Assembly: GCA_039654915.1 (NCBI GenBank) | Contig: CM077593.1 | Coordinates: 33,326,501 to 33,390,500 of the forward strand | DNA length: 64,000 nucleotides | Direction: 5' to 3' | DNA from: Aquilaria yunnanensis | Taxonomy: Eukaryota; Streptophyta; Magnoliopsida; Malvales; Thymelaeaceae | In this document: positions 56,674 through 64,000 of the stretch, in pieces | Layout of the letters: the number at the start of each line of letters is the position of its first letter | Position numbering within the stretch: the first letter of the stretch is position 1 | Notes under the pieces: generated by a model | The model's input: only the letters and a program-made list of their open reading frames with translations | Database searches by the model: none | Told to the model about the DNA's origin: nothing | Program-made: the position numbers and the translations under genes

Positions 56674-57890
56674 ATGTTTAGAGAAGCCGAGAAGAAATAT
56701 GACTTAGAGGCTATGCATTCTATGTTCGAGCATGTGGTAGCCAGGTTAGATGCAAAAGAGATGAAGTTGGTTCAGATTGGTTCCCAATTGTCCACCAAAG
56801 GCGGAAACATCAACTAGGGGCTAGAGGAGAGCTACCCAAAGCTAAGGGAGGAAAAAACTTAAGAGAATAAGATTCTGGCGAAGATGAGGTATAGGTTGAA
56901 AGCTAGCAACCTAGGATGCTTGGGAGGGGGTAACCATGCATGGATGAAAACCTCAACTCCATCAAACTCACAATCCCTTCTTTATAAGGGAAAAGTGACC
57001 TTAAAGCATACTTAAAATGGGGAGCAAAAATGGAGATGGTGTTTGATTTTCATGAACACTCAAAGGTAAAAGATGTTAAATTAGATATTGTTAAATTTAT
57101 TAATTATGCTTCAGTTTTGTGTATTTAGTTAGTGTTTGCTAGGCAAAGAAGCAGGGAAGAGCCAATCCAGACATAGGACAAACTCAAGGTAGTGATTAGG
57201 AGAAGATTTATGCCTAACTACCATTATAAAGAGCTCCACCAAAAGCTCCAACGGTTGACTCAAGGGTCCATGATTGTCTAGGACTACCATAAGGAAATGG
57301 AAGTTGCCCTATGTAGAGCCAACATTGAAATGGAGCAAGAAGCCATATTGGCCTAGTTTTTACAAGGTTTCAACCTTGAAATTACAAATGTGGTGGATCT
57401 ACAAACATATGTAGACCTAGAAAACCTAGTGCACATGGCCATCAAGGTAGAAAATCAAATCAAAAGAAGAGGGATTGCAAGGTATGCTTCTAGTGAAAGT
57501 TCCAACTAGAAGCATAATTGGAGTAAATAGGCAAGCAAAGACTCTTTAAAACCAAAATTTGAAGTAACCCCAAACAAGGTGGTAATGGCTCAAGAAAAAT
57601 GAGAGAGGTACCCTAATCCTAAATTTCCTACTAGAACTAAGGATATTGAATGTTTTAAGTGTCATAGGAATAGACGTTATGCATTTGAATGTGCTAATAA
57701 GAGAATTTTGGCTCTTAATGAGTTTGGTGAACTTATTTCTGGTGAGGATGATATCTATGTAGATATGCCATTATTAGGGGATGATAATGAAAAAGAGCCT
57801 TCAATCTTTCTTGGAGGAGATGTGAAAGGGGAGTCATTTGTTGTTAGAAGGGCGCTGAGCATGCAACTCAACAAGAAGGTAGATCAATAA
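56674..57890 (+). pseudogene. gag of element D (degenerate)
   Basis: The ATG at 56,674 begins MFREAEKKYDLEAMHSMFEH. The gag core is clear at 56,990-57,400: DLKAYLKWGAKMEMVFDFHE, DKLKVVIRRRFMPNYHYKEL, KLQRLTQGSMIV and ANIEMEQEAILA. A zinc knuckle follows near 57,652 (CFKCHRNRRYAFEC), with tyrosine where the histidine ligand belongs. An acidic tail (GELISGEDDIYVDMPLLGDD) ends at 57,890. At least six stops or frame changes occur. Confidence 0.85.
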
Positions 57891-57899
57891 AAGAACAGA

Positions 57900-58240
57900 T
57901 TTCAATCAAGGTCTCTTGTAGGAGGTAAGGTTTGTAACCTTCATTAATGGAGGGAGTTACACAAATGATGCTAATAATATACAGGTTACTAGACAATTTT
58001 TAATTAATTTAGAGATAGGAAGATATAAGGATGAAGTTTTCTATGATATGGTGCCAATGCAAGCAAGTCACATTAAGCAAATACAACCTATTTGGATTTG
58101 GGTGTCTTTGTGTACACAAACTTCATAATATGATAAGAGGGTGACTTATGATGGATACACAAATAGTTACTCTTTTGTGCTCAAGAACAAGCCAATGACA
58201 CTCATGCCTCTCACACTACAACAAGCTTTGGAAGACTAAA
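57900..58240 (+). pseudogene. Aspartic protease of element D (active site altered)
   Basis: The turn reads FINGGSYTNDAN (near 57,940), where the related family has IDGGSCTN. The catalytic aspartate is asparagine, which could come from one G-to-A change. Further on: LINLEIGRYKDEVFYDMVPM, QASHI and KRVTYDGYTNSYSFVLKNKP. The order and spacing equal element C's protease. Confidence 0.8.
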
Positions 58241-58529
58241 GGAAGATCTTAAGTCAAGATGAAAGGAAAGAATAGTGAAGTAAATTAAGAGAGGAAAGTT
58301 GAGGGAAAAAACAAGGGTGGTAAGTTGAAAGGGAAGTTGAGAGTAGAGTGATTCTAAAAAAAACTAAAGAGAGGGAACTCGAGAAAAGAAAAAAGTGTCA
58401 CTTTGCCAAAATGAGTGATGTGAGGAAAGCTTTCCAAACATAAAGGCTAGGCTTCTTTAATTTATAAAAAAGTTCTCCTTGTTGTAAATAAGCTAATCAA
58501 TTTATTCCTAATGTTTTCTTGTCTTTCTT

Positions 58530-59335
58530 GCAGGAGTATAAAGATGTGTTTCCAAATAAGCCAAGTGGATAGCCTCTAATTTGAGGCATTAAACACCAAA
58601 TTGTCCTTATTCCTTAAGCTTCTATTCCAAAGAGGCTTGCATATAAGAGTAATCCTTATGAGACCAAATAAATCCAAAGACAAGTATAGGAATTGTTGTC
58701 TAAAGGCTACATAATGGAAAGTACAAGTCCATGTGCTGTTCATATTTTGTTGGTACCCAAAAAGTATGGTTCTTGCCATATGTGTGTGGATTGTAGGCTA
58801 GTGAATAAGAATGTTGTGAAATACCATCATCCTATACCTAGACTAGATGATATGTGAGATGTGCATGGCTCTAACATGTTCTTTAAAATGGATTTAAAGA
58901 GTGGTTATCATTAAATATGCATGAGGGAGAGGGATGAATGGATAACAACATTTACAACTAAGTTTTGCTTGTATGAATGGTTAGTTATGTCGCTTGGACT
59001 CACTAATGCACCTAGTACATTCATAAGATTAACAAATCATGTATTGCATGACTATATAGGTAGGATTGTTATTGTTTACTTTGATGATATCTTAGTTTAC
59101 AGCAAAGGCTTAAATGAACATGTAAGCCATCTCGTGCAAGTACTGGGCACACTAAAATAGCAATAACTTTATGATAATTTGAAAAAAAGCTATTTTTTCA
59201 CTAACCAAGTTTTTTTCCTTTGATATGTTATTAGTGCTTATGGCATGTAAGGAAACCAAAAAAAGGCAAGGCCAATCCAAAAATGGCCAACCTTTAGAAC
59301 CATTTTTTAAGTAAGATCCTTCCATGAGTTGGCTA
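58530..59335 (+). pseudogene. Reverse transcriptase of element D (degenerate, active site kept)
   Basis: Readable pieces: [60 protein letters not shown], then an open frame at 58,921-59,160 with DEWITTFTTKFCLYEWLVM, LGLTNAPSTFIRLTNHVL and VIVYFDDILVYSKGL. The F-D-D box is intact. It supplies the segment deleted from element C. In-frame stops lie before and after the open frame. Confidence 0.88.
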
Positions 59336-59499
59336 GCTTTTTTAGGCAGTTTATTTAAGATTTTTCCACCACGGTTTCACCTTTAACCAAGATTGTAAAG
59401 AAGAATGTTGGCTTTAACTTAAAGGAAGCTCAAGAAACAAATTTTCTACTATTAAAAGAAAAATTGGGCAATGCACCCTTATTGGCACTTCTTAACTTT

Positions 59500-60190
59500 T
59501 CTTAGACTTTTGGAGTTGAATGTGATGCCTTAGGTGTAGGAATTGGTACAATTTTGATGCAAGAAAGAATGCCAATAGCATACTTTAATGAGAAGTTGCA
59601 TGGGGTAGCATTAAACTACCTACATATGACAAGGAAATGTATGCTTTGGTAAGGACATTAAAGACTTGGCAACATTATTTGTGGCCCAAAGAATTCGTGA
59701 TACATACAAACCACCAATCCCTCAACCACCTCAAGGGACAAAGTAAGTTGAGTAGCTGACATGCAAAATTGTTAAATTTCTTAAATCTTTTCCTTATATA
59801 ATCAAGTACAAGCCAAGAAAAATGAATATGGTTACAGATGCATTATCTAGGAGACATGCATTATTTAGCACTTTGAATGCTAAATTGCTTGGATTTGAGC
59901 TTTTAAAAAATTTGTATGCAAAGGCCCAAATTTTGGAGAAATCTACTCACATTGTACTAAAACAGCATTTGGTAATTTTTATGAACAAGATGGATATTTT
60001 TTTGGGGAAAATAGATTATGTGAGCTTTAAGGTTCATATGAATAGTTGTTTACTAGGGAGGCACATAGTGGAGGTCTAATGGGTCACTTTCGCATTGCTA
60101 CAACTTTAAATATTTTTGAAATCACAAATTTATTGGCCTCACATGAAGAGACAAGAAAAGGGAGTGCTGCACTTTAGTATTTCTAAGCCA
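59500..60190 (+). pseudogene. RNase H and start of integrase of element D (degenerate)
   Basis: RNase [41 protein letters not shown] and a broken [17 protein letters not shown] piece. Then, in the frame 59,822-60,079, NMVTDALSRRHALFSTLNAK and LLGFELLKNLYAKAQI lead to the integrase zinc region, read in another frame as EAHSGGLMGHF near 60,060. The sequence leaves integrase at 60,199. Confidence 0.85.
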
Positions 60191-60199
60191 AGTGTAGGT

Positions 60200-61774
60200 T
60201 GTCACAAGTAGTAAAACTTCGAAAGCCCGGGTGTTGAACCAAAGAGAAGTAAATTAAGAAATACATATCACAGATTTTTTTATAACCAAAATATTGGTGC
60301 AAAGTGTGGACAAGTGTTGATTAAAACATGAATTCAAATAAAATAGCTAAGGTTAAGAGATTCACTTTTAGTATATCAGTTATGAGTAATATTAGCCCAT
60401 CTTACCACTCAATTGGAATCCACACATAAAGTAGGTCCCAACTAGGGAATTTAGTAATCAATGTCTAGAATTGTTAGGCATAAGTTAGTATTAGCTTTCA
60501 TAGATCTTATAACGACAACACTTGCTAATAGGTTCAAGTATTCATTGTGCCAATATTTGTCCACAATAACTCAAGATTCTTACATAGCAAGTAGAGCCAT
60601 GTTCTATAGAAGGAATCAAGTAGTTTTTGTGCCAACAATCGAATATGATAAATCAAAACTCTAATTTAACAAGGAGGGTGGTTAAATTTATTAAGAAAGT
60701 AAATATCATTAACGTTACAATCCATTTAAATTAGTCATAACCTTTACACCAAAAGCTTCACCCTTTCACTTTAGCAAAAGAAAAATTAGTTAGCCATGAT
60801 AAAAGTAAACAACATGCATAAAGATGAAATAAATGTAAATTGAAAGATCAAATTAAGAACAAGAAGAAAACACATTGAATAAAGTTTTGGGATTAAAAAC
60901 AAGAACGGGACCAAAGAAGAAAAGCTAACTTTGATACAATAACTCTAAAATGGCCTAAGAAAAAGCTCCATTTCATCCTCCCCAAGCTACCTATTTATAG
61001 AGCCTTGGGGTATGCAAAATAGTAAATGGTAGTTAGAATAGTAAAGGTATGTGAGGTGCCCCAAACTTCTTTTAATTTTTTGGCACCATCCACATTGATT
61101 TAGCTATTCCTCAAAGTACAAGACTTGTAGATCTCTTCTTTAGCTTTGAAGCAATAGCTTGATCATTCAAAACTAACACATGTAGCCCAAGTTATGATTT
61201 TTCTACCAAAATTACTCTTTAGCATGCGATAAAATAGATGGTCTCATTTATAATAAGATTTTGACAATAAAAATGATCAAACTGGTTCTTAGCATGTGAA
61301 GCAAAATTGAAGATCTATGTGTTAGCTTTCAAATGAATTTAAAATCAATCAATTTTGACATCCATAGCTCTAGATATGATTTTTATTGTGAAGGATTGCC
61401 AAGTGAGTGAATGTTGGAACTGATTCTGTTTGCAATCCAAATCTAGCCTCTTCTATCTCTTAATTAGGTTAGACCACAAACTAAAAATTGTAGTGTTTTA
61501 GGCCTCGATCATTGATCCAAGAATTGTGAAATATCATAATTTTATCCAACTACATTAAAAAAACAATTATTTAACATATTTTATAACTATTGATGAACAG
61601 TAACTGTCGTATGAACAATGAAATGCAATGAATAGTAACTCAGCATATGAATAGTAAATATACGTGAATAGTAACCCAGTGGAATAATTGCTCAAATTAG
61701 AGAAATTAATCATACTCAAAGTATATAATGATAATTTAAACCCTTAATAACTATATACTTATGAGTATTGATCA
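60200..61774 (-). repeat. LTR of element H (minus strand)
   Basis: On the minus strand it starts TGATCAATACTCATAAG, directly after a purine run (GGTTGGGGGGTG, complement of 61,775-61,786), and ends TACTTGTGACA. This marks it as a 3' LTR. A TATA box CTATAAATAG lies at 60,991-61,000. TAGGT (60,195-60,199) would be the target bases in element D integrase. No frame longer than 67 codons. It is inverted relative to the LTR at 62,691. Confidence 0.78.
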
Positions 61775-62690
61775 CACCCCCCAACCATGTTCTTGCTAGT
61801 CCCTAGCAAGTAGGGCAATGTACTCAATGAATACTCAAGTTTCATCTAATATTTTCCACTATCAATCTGTATACTATAGACCAAAAATAATTAAAGTAAT
61901 GAGCATTAAAATTATAGTACTAAAAAAATAATTCATAACAATTTATGCACTTCTCAACCACTCAAACAAGGAGAAAATGTGAAAGATTATGAGTTGTTGA
62001 GTGCAGTAAGTGTGTGATTGACTATCAAGAGTGTCTAAAAGATTTCAGTAAATCATGCCAACATTTGTAGCTTATCAGAATAAATCTAATTCAAAACCAT
62101 CACTTTGGGGGCTTTCACACTATTACGCTACAAGAGGTTTTTTTTTTCTTTCTTACTTTAACTCAAGCCTTGTTTGGAGAACCCCGGTAATAAGTAGTCA
62201 TTTCTAAGAGTGAACATTGCCTGTTGTTTTATTTTTTTCTTCTTATTCTTCTCCTTTCATTTTTCATTTTATTTCTTTTTTTTCTGCTATTTTATATTTT
62301 TTTACAACACTTCTTGGTGTTGTTGTTGTTTTTTTTTTCCAAATCAATCTAAGATATGGTTCATTAGAAGTCCCAACATCCACATGGTCGGAGTATTCTT
62401 TAAAATCTAAAAGACAATTAAGATTTTTAGCATGTGTAAAGATAATAGTAATTCATAACTTAAACATCATAATTGCTTATCAAAGTGAGTAAAATTTGAC
62501 TAAACCATTATACCAAATAAAATTTCAAACATGTAAGATTTAATGTAGCTCATCACCTCAACCATTTCATCACTAAGCATAGAAATTTTCAAGATAGAAA
62601 ATATAGATTACTTGTGAGTGTGTCATCTTGTACAGGTTCAAAAACATACTAAAAAAATGTTATGACAAACATACCTACTAGGATGCATCT
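61775..62690 (-). other. Internal end of element H
   Basis: Next to the LTR, on the minus strand, CTTGCTAGGGACTAGCAAG (a perfect inverted repeat except the centre) precedes the polypurine tract. The rest is AT-rich with a long T-rich stretch (62,130-62,340, plus strand) and no domain. This looks like the 3' non-coding part of a gypsy element. Confidence 0.6.
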
Positions 62691-64000
62691 TGATGAATAC
62701 TCATAAGTGTATTGCTATTAAGAGTTTAAATCATCATTATATACTTTTAGTATGATTAATTTCTATATTTTTAGCATTTTTCCACCGGGTTACTATTCAC
62801 TTGTTTTTACTATTCACACACGTTTTTACTATTCAAAAGTTACTATTCACTGACTTACTATTCATATGTATATTTACTATACATACGCGGTTTACTGTTC
62901 ATTAATATTAAAATATATATATTAAATAATTATTTTTTATGTAGGTAAAATAATCACTTGGCGACTTTTCACGAGAAAAATCATATCTGGACCTGTAGAC
63001 GTTGGAACTGAGTGATTCCAAATTCATTTGAAAGCCAACACATAGATCTTCAATTTTGCTTCATTCTGTGAGCTAGTTTGATCATTTTCATTGCCGAAAT
63101 CTAATTATAGATGAGACAATTCATTCTTTCATGTGCTGAAGAGTAGTTTCAGTAGAAAAATCATAACTTGAGCTATAGATGTTCGATTTGAATGCGCAAG
63201 CTATTGATTCAAAGCTAAAGAAGAGATCTACAAGTTTTATGCTTTAAGGAAGAGTTGATACGATGTCTATAATGGTTGAAAAATTAAAAGAAGTTGCATC
63301 CCACCTTTGTTAATTTGTATTTACCTACATTTTACTATTTTACCATTTCACCCACCCAAAAACTCAATAAATAGGCACCTTAGGGGGAGGACGAATCCAT
63401 GCCATTTCTTAGGCTATTTCCATGTTCTTGTATCAAAGTTAGACTTTCTCCTTTGTTCTTGTTCTTGTTTTCAATACCGAAGCTCTGTCCAAGTGTTTTC
63501 TCGTTCTTCTTCTTGTTCTTCCTTTGATCTTTCAATCCATGTTCATTTCATATTTCTACATGTTATTTACTTTTATCATGGCTAACTAATCTTTCTTTTG
63601 CTAAGGTGAAAGGGTGAAGCTTTTGGTATAAAGGTTATGATTGATTTGAATGGATCACAACGTTAACGGTATTTTCTTCCTTAATCTATTTAACTTCCCT
63701 CCTTGTTAAGTGGGAGTCTTGATTCATCATAGTCAATCATTGGCCCAAAATCTCATTGATTCCCTCTGTAGAACATGGCTCTACCGGCTATATTGGAATC
63801 TTGAGTTATTGTTGACAAAGGTTGGGATGATGGATACTTGAACCCATTAGCAAGCGTTGGCGTTTTAAGATCAATGAAAGTTAATACTAACTAAATTCCC
63901 CGATTGGGACCTCATTTATGTGTGAATCTCAATTGAGTGGTAAGATGGCCTAAAATTAATCATAACCGATATACTAAAAGTGGATCCCTTAATCTTAGCT
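62691..64000 (+). repeat. LTR of element I (plus strand), running out of the window
   Basis: It starts TGATGAATACTCATAAGTG and is the inverted counterpart of 60,344-61,774. Matches include GGTAAGATGG, CATAAC(C/T)GATATACTAAAAGTG and CTTTTGGTATAAAGGTTATGA-like segments. It begins exactly at the LTR terminus, after CATCT, which suggests an insertion of the same family into H, in the opposite direction. The window ends about 145 bases before its expected end. A TATA-like CAATAAATAG is at about 63,365. Confidence 0.75.

Larger units (their letters stand above)
55184..60199 (+). mobile_element. Ty3/gypsy element D, plus strand, truncated in integrase
   Basis: The order is polypurine tract, LTR (55,207-56,015), tRNA-iMet-type primer site, gag, protease, RT, RNase H and the first part of integrase, which is cut off at 60,199 by LTR H. 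The domains are the same type as in element C. Stops and frameshifts are present in every domain. The right part of the element is not in the window unless it lies beyond H. Confidence 0.85.

Noticed and set aside
62210..62492. Two overlapping frames rich in phenylalanine
   Set aside because: They arise from T-rich low-complexity DNA.

Overview
This window is plant nuclear DNA, almost certainly from an angiosperm with a repeat-rich genome and probably from a pericentromeric or heterochromatic region. I found no intact host gene, tRNA or rRNA. Nearly everything is transposable elements, mostly Ty3/gypsy LTR retrotransposons with plant-type gag, RT and integrase motifs, plus hAT and CACTA DNA transposons, MITE-like elements and solo LTRs. 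Most coding sequence is decayed.

Positions 1-34,910 are a nested stack. The outer layer appears to be a decayed hAT transposase gene on the plus strand (E): TATA box at 702, possible first exon at 881, remaining coding 28,460-34,908. It is split by a minus-strand gypsy element (C, 907-28,454; tRNA-iMet primer site; LTRs 907-1,781 and 27,579-28,454) and by a second hAT (F, 30,207-34,200; 8-bp target duplication). C's RNase H/integrase region is interrupted by a plus-strand gag-only element (B, 2,986-23,838; target duplication CTCAC). B's 3' LTR is interrupted by an 11.3-kb Tat-lineage gypsy element (A, 10,601-21,922; target duplication GTCTG). Pairs of LTRs support the order of insertion: A's differ by about 1%, B's by far more.

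Element A is the most informative part. It has a nearly complete gag-PR-RT-RNaseH-RNaseH-integrase reading frame, broken by one TAG and by frameshifts near the integrase C terminus. The first RNase H has lost its acidic residues and the second keeps them. A palindrome-bearing minisatellite follows. On the opposite strand, before the 3' LTR, lies a second gene: four exons that join in frame across three GT-AG introns, with its own TATA box, predicted to encode about 708 residues without a stop. Its N-terminal part resembles the 'putative gypsy type transposon' domain and its C-terminal part is a coiled coil.

Positions 34,974-47,600 hold a third gypsy element (G, minus strand, lacking RNase H and integrase), a copia-like solo LTR inside it, the 3' end of a CACTA transposon, and a second copy of the segment seen at the start of the window. 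Positions 47,600-55,180 are AT-rich, with two MITE-like inverted-repeat elements and a 3.3-kb solo LTR (50,648-53,961, target duplication CTATG) inside unrecognised decayed coding sequence.

Positions 55,184-60,199 are a decayed plus-strand gypsy element (D) related to C. It is cut off inside integrase by a minus-strand LTR (H, 60,200-61,774). A plus-strand LTR of the same family (I, from 62,691 to the window end) lies in H's internal region, so the last 3.8 kb form a large inverted repeat.
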